From: Candidatus Rifleibacteriota bacterium
GTDB taxonomy: Bacteria > Muiribacteriota > Ozemobacteria > Ozemobacterales > Ozemobacteraceae
Length of the DNA: 52,609 bases
Direction of reading: 5' to 3'
NCBI GenBank assembly: GCA_015232575.1
Contig: JADFZL010000028.1
Coordinates: 1-52,609, forward strand
A program made the position numbers and the translations under genes. The first letter of the stretch is position 1, and every line of letters starts with the position of its first letter. The notes under the pieces were generated by a model. That model had not been told where the DNA came from and did not search any database. It worked only from the letters and a program-made list of their open reading frames with translations. Positions 26,328-34,960 of the stretch are shown one piece after another.

Positions 26328-27695
26328 GTGGAATATAAACTCCTTACAGTCATGTTTATTGACATGCAGGGCTACACAAGGAAAAGCGCCACCCAGACCA
26401 TTGAGGAAATGAAGCTTTTCCATGATGAAATGCAGGCATTCGTAAAGCAGTACGTTGATAAATTTGGCGGAATAATAGTTAAAAGTCTGGGTGACGGCTT
26501 TCTGATAAGCTTCGTATCACCAACTCAGGCAGTAATGTGCGGAAATGAAATCCAGCGCAAAATGGAAGCCAGAAACGCCAATGTACTTAACCCGGATCAC
26601 TTCATACGTTTCAGAATCGGCATCAACACAGGAGAAGTAGGTCTCGACGAAAGCGGCGACCTGTTCGGCGATCCGGTAAATATTGCTTCCAGAATTCAGA
26701 CATTTGCAGAACCGAATGAAGTCTTCATCTCTGAGTCAACTTTCATGGCAATGAACCGAAATCAATTCGGAGTAGTTGACCTCGGACCGCAGAATCTGAA
26801 AAATGCACTGCGCGAAATAAAAATTTACAAGGTTTTAAAGAAAGGTACTGGCGGAGTAACTGTTTCTGCGCCACAGACAGACAAAAAAAATGTTGCACAA
26901 AATGCGCCTTCTGATGGTAGTACAGAAAAAAATTCCTTCGAACCATATTTAAAAGGAATTCTTGCAGGAATTACTGTTGTACTAATATGCATTCCGATTA
27001 TACTTAAAGTTATCAAAAAAAATCAGCCTCAGCCGGAAAACCCCATTTCAAAACCTACGGTTGTTCAGGAAAACAAACCACCTGAAAAAATAGCTGAAAA
27101 GCCGCCTCTTAATTTATTGGCAACAATAACTGAACAACAATCAGATGACAATGAGCAGGAAGTCATACCTGAAAATACTAATGAAAAAATAAAAGAAAGC
27201 TTCGTTTCAAGACTACGAAAAAGGTTTGAAAAGAAGAAACAAAATCTTCCAAATAGTACAAACATAAAACTTGGACCGGTTGAATCAATTTCGTTCTACA
27301 AACCCGGAATGCCTCCAATATACGATATTAACCCACTTTCGAATGCCTCACACCTTGCTCTTATCAATGATCCCAAAAGAAAAAAGATGATGACATATCT
27401 TAAAAAATCTCGCGATGAGGGGAAACTGGATGAAGCAGTTGGAGTTCTTCTACCATTCTATAAAATGATTTCAGCCCGTCCACCGGAAAACTCAACAGAA
27501 CTTCTTCAATTGCAATCCCTGAGATTGGTTCTTGCTCAACTTCAATGGGAAGTCGGGAAAAGAAATAAGGCAGGTGAACTGCTTTATCAAACCCTTGAGG
27601 AAGTTCCGGAAGATCATCCTTTCAGAAATAGCCTGGAAAACAGAATTGAATACATTAGAAATCTTCCTTCAAAAAAAGAGGATAGAAAAAGATGA
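26328..27695 (+). CDS. Class III adenylate cyclase with membrane anchor
   Basis: The product is 455 aa with a GTG start 6 nt after AAGGA. The catalytic domain is N-terminal (about 1-170). Metal-binding Asp12 (FIDMQGYT) and Asp56 (SLGDGF), Lys52 and Asp111 as adenine-selecting residues, and Asn118 and Arg122 (VNIASR) as transition-state residues are all present, so it should make cAMP from ATP. A transmembrane helix (about 205-225) is followed by a Pro/Glu/Lys-rich linker and a C-terminal helical domain with TPR-like character (about 340-450). Having the catalytic domain before the membrane helix places the C-terminal part outside the cytoplasm, where it could sense a signal. It overlaps the ParB-like gene by ATGA. 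Confidence 0.85.
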   Translation: MEYKLLTVMFIDMQGYTRKSATQTIEEMKLFHDEMQAFVKQYVDKFGGIIVKSLGDGFLISFVSPTQAVMCGNEIQRKMEARNANVLNPDHFIRFRIGINTGEVGLDESGDLFGDPVNIASRIQTFAEPNEVFISESTFMAMNRNQFGVVDLGPQNLKNALREIKIYKVLKKGTGGVTVSAPQTDKKNVAQNAPSDGSTEKNSFEPYLKGILAGITVVLICIPIILKVIKKNQPQPENPISKPTVVQENKPPEKIAEKPPLNLLATITEQQSDDNEQEVIPENTNEKIKESFVSRLRKRFEKKKQNLPNSTNIKLGPVESISFYKPGMPPIYDINPLSNASHLALINDPKRKKMMTYLKKSRDEGKLDEAVGVLLPFYKMISARPPENSTELLQLQSLRLVLAQLQWEVGKRNKAGELLYQTLEEVPEDHPFRNSLENRIEYIRNLPSKKEDRKR

Positions 27696-28525
27696 CAATT
27701 GAGAATATTTCAATCTCTGAACTGACGCCTCTCTTTCCATTGGAAGCATTTGTTTGTGATGAAAAACTTATTGAAAGCGTCAGACAATTCGGTTTAATTA
27801 ATCCGATAATTATTTCATCGGAAAACAAAATAATAGATGGGCACAAACGCCTTGCTGCACTTTCAACTCTGGGACAAAAAGAATGTTGTACAAAAACCTT
27901 TTCAGGTGACCCATACATTATTCACTGGCATACTAACCAGTTCCGAACATGGAGCCTACCTGAAGCCGCGCTGACATTTCTGGAACTTAATCCTGGCCTG
28001 CAGAAAACTTTCTGTGAAACAACCGGATTCAGCCAGTCTCCACAGAATTCGCAGATGATGAAATTCATTGCGGAAAACAGAAATATATGGCAGAAACTTC
28101 ATGAAAACCCTGGATTAGCATCTGTTCTCAAAGATATTGCCAATCTTTCTGATTCAAGGGAATATTTTGCAGAAAAGCTTATTTCGATGAATGGTACAAT
28201 TGCAGAGAAAAGGCTGATTGCAGCATTATTGAAACAGTCAGATAGAAGAGGCGTTCTTCCAATCGCACTTGATGAAAATATTACGGCTGAGGCGCTTATT
28301 AATCTGAAAAGACTTGTACAACCAAGGCGCGAGGAAGTTTTTTCCAAAATTGAGAAATATTTTTCAGAAACGAAAGTTCCTGCTCAAACCAGCATAGAGG
28401 TGGACCCAACTCTTGAAAGAACTGGATTTTCAGTGAAAACACATATTAAGCGCCATGAATTAAAGCGCATCGATGAAATCAGAAACTTCCTGGATAAAGC
28501 ATTTGAAACAATTGAAGAACTTTAA
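27692..28525 (+). CDS. ParB/sulfiredoxin-fold protein
   Basis: The product is 277 aa. The N-terminal about 85 residues match the ParB-like nucleotide-binding fold: FGLINPIIISSENKIIDGHKRLAALSTLG, with GHKRL (50-54) at the position of the ParB GERR/GHRR box. The remainder is helical, without a clear ParB helix-turn-helix, and no parA is adjacent. It is therefore unlikely to be a chromosome-partitioning ParB and more like the ParB-domain regulators or CTPase/nuclease-like relatives. It is coupled to the cyclase by overlapping start and stop codons and is followed 108 bp later by a radical SAM repair-type enzyme. Confidence 0.7.
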   Translation: MTIENISISELTPLFPLEAFVCDEKLIESVRQFGLINPIIISSENKIIDGHKRLAALSTLGQKECCTKTFSGDPYIIHWHTNQFRTWSLPEAALTFLELNPGLQKTFCETTGFSQSPQNSQMMKFIAENRNIWQKLHENPGLASVLKDIANLSDSREYFAEKLISMNGTIAEKRLIAALLKQSDRRGVLPIALDENITAEALINLKRLVQPRREEVFSKIEKYFSETKVPAQTSIEVDPTLERTGFSVKTHIKRHELKRIDEIRNFLDKAFETIEEL

Positions 28526-28633
28526 GCTTTATCCGCAGACTTGAAAGATTTTAGATTAAAGATTTTGGACTAAGAGCTGTGATTAGTTGGGCAGAAGAGA
28601 AAGATTGGGTAAAGTTTGAAAAAGGGATAGAAT

Positions 28634-29707
28634 TTGGATAAGAAACTGTTTTTTGAAAATGTTTATATTGCATCAGAAGCACGAAAATATCCGCTTACTG
28701 AAAGAATTATTTCCAGGATTGATTTTGGAAGAATAGTTGACATCACTGGCGAAAATCATCCTGGCGATGGTCTGCTGCTCACAGTAAACAAAGGAACTTT
28801 TCTCAAGCCCTGTCCGGGCATGAAAGGAAATATATGCTGCGGATTATGGGTAATTGAATGGGGCATGGGCTGTCCATTTAATTGTGAATACTGTGTTTTG
28901 CAGTATTACCAGAAAAGCGGCGACATTACCTTGTACATGAACTGGAACGATTGCATTGCTGAAATTAAAGAACTTGGCGAAAAGAATATGCCGGCAAGAA
29001 TCTGCACAGGCGAGTATGGCGACTCAGTTGCCCTTGAACCTGTCTTTCCATTTCATTCCGAAATAATTCCTGAAATCGCTCATTTTAAGAACATTTCAAT
29101 TGAAATTAAGACAAAAAGTTCTGATATAGAAAACCTTCTTTCCCTGAATCATTACTTGAATGATAATAGTGCCAGAATTATCTTTTCCTTTTCTGTTAAT
29201 GCGCTTTCTAACATCAGGCAGTTTGAAAGAGGCACTTCAACTCTTATTGAAAGAATCTTTGCTGCCAGAAAAGCTGTAACCAAAGGATTCAAAACTGCTT
29301 TTCATTTTGATCCGATAATACCTCTGAACAACTGGCCTGAAGAATATGCTGAAACTGTCGATTTAATTGCAAAGCACATTTCTCATGAATCAATTGCATG
29401 GATTTCACTTGGAACTTTTCGATTCCCCCACGGTTTTATAGCCAATGCAGAAGAGAAATATCCGGACTCAATGATATTCAGGGAAGAATTTTATCCGTGT
29501 AAAGACGGAAAGATGCGATATTTCAGGCCATTCAGGGAAGAAATTTACCGATACATGACCAACTACATTAATCAGAAATTACCTGAAACAAAAGTCTATC
29601 TATGCATGGAATCCCAGGATGTCTGGGAAAGAATAAACAACACTTCTCTCTCTTCATCAACACTGAAAACCAGCCTCGACAAACTCATTCAACCAAATCT
29701 CAAATAA
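28634..29707 (+). CDS. Spore photoproduct lyase-family radical SAM enzyme
   Basis: The product is 357 aa and starts at TTG after AAAGGGAT. The radical SAM cluster motif is GCPFNCEYC, with Cys80, Cys84 and Cys87 (CX3CX2C), followed by VLQYY as in spore photoproduct lyase relatives. GEYGDSVALEP and a helical TIM-barrel region follow. Family members bind a [4Fe-4S] cluster and cleave S-adenosylmethionine; the best-known member repairs thymine dimers of spores. Nothing here indicates sporulation, so the substrate may be another DNA lesion or unrelated. A further Cys pair (NICCG, about 67-69) precedes the cluster. It lies behind the ParB-like gene. Confidence 0.82.
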   Translation: MDKKLFFENVYIASEARKYPLTERIISRIDFGRIVDITGENHPGDGLLLTVNKGTFLKPCPGMKGNICCGLWVIEWGMGCPFNCEYCVLQYYQKSGDITLYMNWNDCIAEIKELGEKNMPARICTGEYGDSVALEPVFPFHSEIIPEIAHFKNISIEIKTKSSDIENLLSLNHYLNDNSARIIFSFSVNALSNIRQFERGTSTLIERIFAARKAVTKGFKTAFHFDPIIPLNNWPEEYAETVDLIAKHISHESIAWISLGTFRFPHGFIANAEEKYPDSMIFREEFYPCKDGKMRYFRPFREEIYRYMTNYINQKLPETKVYLCMESQDVWERINNTSLSSSTLKTSLDKLIQPNLK

Positions 29708-29750
29708 TTGGGTGTTACTGGACGTTATCGAAAAAAAATAGTATTATGCT

Positions 29751-29847
29751 GTCATTTCGACCAAAGGGAGAAATCTCTGGTATCTTCTACATCGAAGTAG
29801 TACGGGTTTTAAAACCTTCAGAGTTCTCTCCCTTTGGTCGAGATGAC
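29751..29847. repeat. Full copy of the GTCATTTCGACC dispersed inverted repeat
   Basis: This 97-bp element has long inverted ends: GTCATTTCGACCAAAGGGAG on the left and its near complement ending GGTCGAGATGAC on the right. The centre is unique. The ends could form a stem of about 22 bp. Confidence 0.85.
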
Positions 29848-29901
29848 AAAAACCCACCCATCTACCAAATCCTGAAAATCCTCTTTAATCCAAAACCCCA
29901 A

Positions 29902-30072
29902 CCTTAATTTTAATCTTTAATCTTAATCTTTAATCAAAATCTTAATCAAAATCTTTAATCATAAATCTTTAATCATAAATCTTTGATCTTGAAAATCTGC
30001 GTAATCTGCGTAATCTGCGGACAAAAATCTTGTCTCTTTTCTTGTCTTGTATTTTCTTGTCTTTTCTTGTGT
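29902..30072. repeat. Low-complexity intergenic repeat, second copy
   Basis: Repeated AATCTTTAATC words are followed by doubled CGTAATCTG, CGGACAAAAATCTTGTC and several TTGTCTTTTC-type words. The series matches 18066-18200 closely over its last half. It fills most of the gap between the SPL-type gene and the PEGA gene. Confidence 0.7.
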
Positions 30073-30078
30073 TTATGA

Positions 30079-31176
30079 TTAAAGCCTTCTGAGGACTACG
30101 TATGTGTGATATCTATTGGCACTGGAGTTGACCTTGCCTTCGAGGAAGGATCCGGTCGCATCAAGAGTTGCCTCAAACTGCAGCTGCCCTTTCCAGGCCG
30201 TAGCCTTTACTTTCCCGTTTTCAAAAACGCCGTTCCAGCGATATTTTTCTTTGAGTTCCCAGTCTTGTGTGCTTATCAGTGAACGATCTGGAAGATACGT
30301 ATCTGCAATCATCGTAAAAGAAGAACCATTCTGAAGGATTTCGATAATGGAATTTTTGCGTAGAATGGCTTTACTGCTTCCCTTGAATTCTACTTTCCAA
30401 GCACCCGCTAATCCCTTTGCGGCTTTTTGCTCAGTCTGTTCAGTTGGCTTTGGCGCTTCAACCGGTGTTGCACCAATCGGCTGAAGAATGACATCAAAAC
30501 TGAGAACTTCGCCCTCAGGAATTTTTCGTGTAACTTTGTGAGTTACGTAGTCTGGCGCAAACACTTCGATTTCGCAAACCCCTGTTTCAGCAATCTTGAG
30601 AGTTTCGTTCACTGAGCCTTTAAGAAGTCCATTGACCCGCACCTTAGCACCTGGTGTCGACGAACTGACATGAATTCCGCCTTCGACATTCTTTGGTTCT
30701 GGCTTTTCATCTTCTGGAGGTTCTGGTGAAACAGCAGATTCAGAAGAACCTGAGGAGACGTCAACAGGCAGATTATAGCCACGAACTTCCAGAACCGGGG
30801 CACTGCCACCAGGAGCGGCATAAGAGTGCGCATCAAGGTCTTCTTCAAGTTCGGCAGTTCCAGAAGATTCAGAAGTTTCAGCAACTTTTTTGGATTTATC
30901 TGATTTGCCTGATTTGTCAGGCTTTGCAGCCTTGCCGTCATCATCATCTGCACCAGATTCATCAGTCTCATCTGAAGTTTCTTCATTGTCCTTAATATCT
31001 TTACTGACAGGCTTTTCTGTCTTTTTGGAAACGTTTTTCGGACGTGACTTTTTCTTTTTTGGTGCGGGAGTATCTTTTGGCTTTTCCGCAAATGCTTCCC
31101 AATCTTTTCCTAATGCGAGAAAAATTACGAAAACTATGCAAAACAGAAAATAACTTCTTCTGAAAAGACTTAACAT
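30079..31176 (-). CDS. Exported PEGA-domain protein
   Basis: The product is 365 aa with GGAGG before the ATG. A signal peptide (about 10-30) is followed by a Lys/Pro- then Asp/Ser-rich low-complexity stretch (about 32-165). A PEGA-type beta domain spans about 165-240 (GIHVSSSTPGAKVRVNGLLKG and EIEVFAPDYVTHKVTRKI). The C-terminal beta domain (about 255-365) looks lipocalin- or beta-barrel-like (GAWKVEF..., EGKVNSSANRYHTYVVLRRL). PEGA domains are associated with surface or envelope proteins. It lies 11 bp downstream of the tandem kinase gene, which also ends in a PEGA domain, so the two are probably one operon and may act together. Confidence 0.75.
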   Translation of the reverse strand: MLSLFRRSYFLFCIVFVIFLALGKDWEAFAEKPKDTPAPKKKKSRPKNVSKKTEKPVSKDIKDNEETSDETDESGADDDDGKAAKPDKSGKSDKSKKVAETSESSGTAELEEDLDAHSYAAPGGSAPVLEVRGYNLPVDVSSGSSESAVSPEPPEDEKPEPKNVEGGIHVSSSTPGAKVRVNGLLKGSVNETLKIAETGVCEIEVFAPDYVTHKVTRKIPEGEVLSFDVILQPIGATPVEAPKPTEQTEQKAAKGLAGAWKVEFKGSSKAILRKNSIIEILQNGSSFTMIADTYLPDRSLISTQDWELKEKYRWNGVFENGKVKATAWKGQLQFEATLDATGSFLEGKVNSSANRYHTYVVLRRL

Positions 31177-31187
31177 CTATTCCTCCA

Positions 31188-34100
31188 CTACCTTTTTGAT
31201 TTTTCCTTTTCGAGTGACACCGATATTTTTGAAGCACTTCCCGGATTAACTACCTGGTACAAAACTTTTGATTTATAACCATGTGCAGAAACTTCAATTT
31301 TAAGTTTTTTTCCGATTTTTTGAATAGAAATTGGCCTGTTAACTTTTCCCTTGTCATATCCTTCGATTTTCACAATAGCATCGGGGATACTGCACAGAAT
31401 TTCAATTTCTCCAGCCCTGGATGACTCATCAGAAGGAAGTTCTGATGTCGGAACATTCGCAGTTAAACCCCTGGGCAATAGCCGGCAGACGCGAAAACCA
31501 TGATAGTATTTCTGAGACGTCGGATTGCCGTAATCTCTGTGCGCTGAGCGGAAGAATCGACCTGAATCTACAATGGCTCCACCGCGCAGAACTCGATCTG
31601 TTCCGGAGCCAGGCCCGCGAGGGTCAACTTTGGATTCAGAGGTATAGGAACCATACCAGTCATTACACCATTCATCCGCGTTTCCAACCATGTCGTACAA
31701 CCCCCACGAGTTGGGAAGCTTTCCGCCGACTTCATGAACATTCCCTTTGGAATTTTCCTTGAACCAGCCATAGTTCTGATCAATTGAGCTTCCCCAATAA
31801 TATTCAGAGTTACTGCCAGCTCGGCAGGCGTATTCCCACTCTGATTCAGTGGGCAATCTGAAACCATCAGCTTCAAAATCGCAGACAGCCAATTCACCAA
31901 CCATGGTATAACACTTCTTCAAACCCAGTTTTTCACTAAGCGCATTACACATCAGTACTGCTCCGATCCAACTGATCGGCGCGACAGGTTTTAAGTCAGC
32001 ACCAGCCTGAAACGAAGAGTGCGGAAGTCCTACAACTCTTTTGAACTGTGCATGCGTAATTTCGTGTTTTCCAATCAGTAAAGCTTTCGAAATGGTAACC
32101 TGATGACGCGGTTTTTCATCCTTTTCGCCTTTATCAGCACCTATTTGGAACGAACCTGCCGGAATACGCTCAAGTGAAAGAATTACGCCATCTCCGAGAT
32201 CGGGGTTATCAATATCATCAGCAGCTGTCTTGACAGCTGTTGTTGTGTCAGTCGCCTGAGCACTTGAAACAGGAGTCACTTCGGTAACTGGCGCAGTAGA
32301 AGCTGATGTAGCAACTTCCGAAGCGCTGGTAACTGCAATAACTGGCTCAGGTATTTTCGTGGAAACTTCGACTGATGAAGCCACTGGCAGAGGTTTTTCT
32401 GCTTTCACAGGCTCAGTTTGCGATGCAGCTACTGGCAATACCGCCGGCACAATTTCCGGCACTGTCTCGGATGCAGCTTGTACAACACTGGCGACAGGCT
32501 TGGACTCAATAACCGGCACAGAACTTGTTACAAAAGTGGCATTGGTAACTGGCACAGGTTCTGCAGGCAAAGAACTCGAGATTGATGTCTTAACATCTGT
32601 TATATTTGGCATGTCTGTTTTTGGCTGTACAATCTGAGTCTTTTTGGACAAACTCCAAAAGTATATAATACCTCCGAAAATCAGACAGGGAAGCAGCAAC
32701 TTAATTGCAAAATGTTTCTCTGGGGAATAGCCCGGCTCGGTAGCCTCGGCAACAAGGTTCTGAATGTTTTGCTTTGAGGTAGTCCTTTTGCGACGATGTT
32801 TCACAGCACTCGCAGTATCCATTTCCGGATGCTCTGAGAGCCAGTTTTCAAGTTTAGTTACAAGATCATCAGCATTTGGACGTTTAGCAGGATCTTTATC
32901 AAGAAGCTGATAAACAATTCCCATGATTGAAAAAAGAGGATCAGACGGATTAATGGCTGGCATAGGAAGAGTCGCTTCAATCTGCTGACGTGCAACAGAA
33001 AATGCATCGTTTTCACCTGGTTCAGGTTTAAACGGAGGCTCACCAAAAATCAATTCCCAGAAAATCACTCCAACGGAATACATATCAGCTTTCGAAGTTA
33101 TATCTCTGGCGCCAATACACTGTTCTGGTGACATATACTGCGGAGTTCCGAGCGTCATTCCCGGACGAGTCAGATTCACAGCACTTTTTGCTATTCCAAA
33201 ATCAAATATTTTAAGAGTACCATTACCTGTAACCATGATATTATTCGGCTTGAGATCACGATGAATAATGCCTTTTTCATGACATGCCCTGAGCCCGTCG
33301 CAGAGACTGAGCATGAGTGGTACAATAAGTCCTCTTGATGTTGAGAGCACTTTCTTCATTTTCGAAAGCAATGTGCCGTCAAGATATTCCATGACAAGGA
33401 AAGGCTTTCCAGTTACGGCATCACGAGAGGATGCAAAAATGTCCAGCACATTAGGATGTTTGACAGACGCAAGAGTTTTACCTTCAAGCAGGAATCTGTC
33501 TACTTCGGTCTTTTCGCGTGCAATTTCATCGTGCAGAATTTTGATTGCCACAACGCGGTCAAGGCTTGTATCCCAGGCCTTGTGGACAACACCCATTCCG
33601 CCTTCCCCGATTATGTCGTCAAGACGATAGTTGCCTCCAAACAGCAGTGCCGCCATCTTTGAACTTGTCGAAGTGTTAGTAGGATCAAGTTTTGACAATT
33701 CAGCATTAATAGCTCTCTTTATTTCGGGAATTTCAGGGCGTTTCTCTGGTTCTTTTTCGAGCATCTTCTTCAGAAGTTCGATAAAAGGAGCTGCATTTGG
33801 ATGCTTATTGAGGCGTTCCAGAGGTAATGGATCATTTACATGCATCAACATTATTGCAATATATGGATTCGAAACTTCGCCTTCAATATCGAATGGCGGA
33901 TGTCCGGTAAGGATTTCCCACAAAAGGATTCCGATTGAATAAATATCAGATTTCCCTGTCAGAGGCTTTCCCAAGCCCTGTTCCGGAGACATGTACTGCG
34001 GCGTGCCGAGAGCTACGCCAACCTGTGTCTGATTGACGGAAGTTTTTGCAATGCCAAAATCTACTATCTTCAGCTGACCGCTTTTATCAATAAGAACGTT

Positions 34101-34565
34101 TCCGGGCTTTAGATCACGGTGAATGATATTTTTTTCGTGACAAGCCAGGATTCCATCAAGCAACTCAAGGAAATGGCGAAGAACCAGCGCCGGTTTATCG
34201 GCGTAATCTTCAATCATCTGGTCAAGACGACGACCATGTATTAATTCCATGGCAAGAAAAGGAAGCTTACTCTTTTCATCAACATCAGAAGCGTAGACTT
34301 CCACAACACAACGGTGTTTCAGGGTAGCAAGAACACGTCCCTCAGTCAGAAACCGCTGAACGGCCTTCTCATCTGAAGCTGCACCTGCCTGAAGGAATTT
34401 TAAAGCTGTCTCACGATCAAGATTGATGTCGAGGGCTTTCCATACGCATCCCATTCCGCCTTCGCCAATCCTGGAAATCAGCTTGTAATGCCTTCCTACA
34501 ATTTCACCGGGTGAAAAAATTACATTTTCAAAAGATTGTTTTCCCACGGCCCAAATGATATACAA
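31188..34565 (-). CDS. Tandem Ser/Thr kinase fused to a formylglycine-generating-enzyme-like and PEGA domain
   Basis: The product is 1125 aa. Two complete Hanks-type kinase domains lie in series at about 25-285 and 312-580. Each has GEGGMG, an ATP-binding Lys, HRDLKP and DFGIAK, so both look active. A transmembrane helix (about 622-640) is followed by a Val/Thr/Ala/Pro-rich linker to about 790. An FGE/SUMF1-type domain then spans about 800-1025 (PTESEWEYACRAGS, WGLYDMVGNADEWC, RGGA...HGFRVCR), and a PEGA-like domain ends the protein (about 1052-1120). The usual Cys after RGG in catalytic FGE is replaced (RGGAIVDSGRFFRSA), so this part may be a binding domain. The kinases are cytoplasmic and the rest external. 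The start is a TTG; a GTG six codons later is possible. Confidence 0.88.
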   Translation of the reverse strand: MYIIWAVGKQSFENVIFSPGEIVGRHYKLISRIGEGGMGCVWKALDINLDRETALKFLQAGAASDEKAVQRFLTEGRVLATLKHRCVVEVYASDVDEKSKLPFLAMELIHGRRLDQMIEDYADKPALVLRHFLELLDGILACHEKNIIHRDLKPGNVLIDKSGQLKIVDFGIAKTSVNQTQVGVALGTPQYMSPEQGLGKPLTGKSDIYSIGILLWEILTGHPPFDIEGEVSNPYIAIMLMHVNDPLPLERLNKHPNAAPFIELLKKMLEKEPEKRPEIPEIKRAINAELSKLDPTNTSTSSKMAALLFGGNYRLDDIIGEGGMGVVHKAWDTSLDRVVAIKILHDEIAREKTEVDRFLLEGKTLASVKHPNVLDIFASSRDAVTGKPFLVMEYLDGTLLSKMKKVLSTSRGLIVPLMLSLCDGLRACHEKGIIHRDLKPNNIMVTGNGTLKIFDFGIAKSAVNLTRPGMTLGTPQYMSPEQCIGARDITSKADMYSVGVIFWELIFGEPPFKPEPGENDAFSVARQQIEATLPMPAINPSDPLFSIMGIVYQLLDKDPAKRPNADDLVTKLENWLSEHPEMDTASAVKHRRKRTTSKQNIQNLVAEATEPGYSPEKHFAIKLLLPCLIFGGIIYFWSLSKKTQIVQPKTDMPNITDVKTSISSSLPAEPVPVTNATFVTSSVPVIESKPVASVVQAASETVPEIVPAVLPVAASQTEPVKAEKPLPVASSVEVSTKIPEPVIAVTSASEVATSASTAPVTEVTPVSSAQATDTTTAVKTAADDIDNPDLGDGVILSLERIPAGSFQIGADKGEKDEKPRHQVTISKALLIGKHEITHAQFKRVVGLPHSSFQAGADLKPVAPISWIGAVLMCNALSEKLGLKKCYTMVGELAVCDFEADGFRLPTESEWEYACRAGSNSEYYWGSSIDQNYGWFKENSKGNVHEVGGKLPNSWGLYDMVGNADEWCNDWYGSYTSESKVDPRGPGSGTDRVLRGGAIVDSGRFFRSAHRDYGNPTSQKYYHGFRVCRLLPRGLTANVPTSELPSDESSRAGEIEILCSIPDAIVKIEGYDKGKVNRPISIQKIGKKLKIEVSAHGYKSKVLYQVVNPGSASKISVSLEKEKSKR

Positions 34566-34640
34566 TCACCTGAGAAATGTCAATAAAGAGAAATGCTGAT
34601 ATTTTTTGACATCAATATTCAAATTTACGCTATGTATTTT

Positions 34641-34678
34641 TGCCCATAGGGGCACAGTTTATCACGCCCGCTTGAATA
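34641..34678. repeat. Diverged half copy of the GTAGGGGCG element
   Basis: Read on the minus strand it matches the right half of the element at 4023-4099: TTCAAGCGG, then GATAAA and GCCCCTA, with scattered substitutions. Confidence 0.55.
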
Positions 34679-34740
34679 ACAGGTCACCTTGCTAGGAACG
34701 ATAATATGTTGAAACAACCAGAAATTGTCGCAGGACGCAA

Positions 34741-34935
34741 TCAAAGGAAGCGGTAACGCATCAATGATGCGTATATATTTTCCATTATTATCTGCTCAGC
34801 CTCTTCATCACTGCCGTGAGTGAGGATTGGGGCCTCAATGTACAAAAGTACTTGCACACGAGGACTAAAAAAGTGTATTTTGTTTGTATAGCGTTTAAAT
34901 TTTTGTATCTGATCTGAGAAAATACGAACTGTTAT
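34741..34935 (-). pseudogene. Possible gene remnant (64-codon frame lacking a start)
   Basis: The frame is open from just after a stop at 34936-34938 to the TGA at 34741-34743. It encodes a protein-like sequence (VLLYIEAPILTHGSDEEAEQ, then IYASLMRYRFL) with normal codon texture. Only internal GTG or TTG codons could start it and no ribosome-binding site is evident. The product is not recognised; the pattern loosely recalls the tail of an acyltransferase, which I do not claim. Confidence 0.25.
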
Positions 34936-34960
34936 TCATCAGATTAGCTAAGTTGAAGCG

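Larger units (their letters stand above)
34566..34960. other. Gap between divergent signalling genes: repeat remnant and decayed frame
   Basis: No intact gene is present. A diverged half copy of the GTAGGGGCG palindromic element lies at 34641-34678. A 64-codon frame open on the minus strand without a proper start lies at 34741-34935. The region must also hold the promoters of both neighbours. TTGCAC and TATTTT at 18-bp spacing (about 34854-34883) is a weak candidate for the hybrid kinase. Confidence 0.45.

Noticed and set aside
27692..28525. Chromosome-partitioning ParB
   Set aside because: There is no ParA neighbour and no parS-like site was noticed. The protein lacks a clear ParB helix-turn-helix, so only the fold is claimed.
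28634..29707. Evidence of spore formation from the SPL-type enzyme
   Set aside because: Members of this radical SAM family occur in many non-sporulating bacteria, and nothing else in the window points to sporulation.
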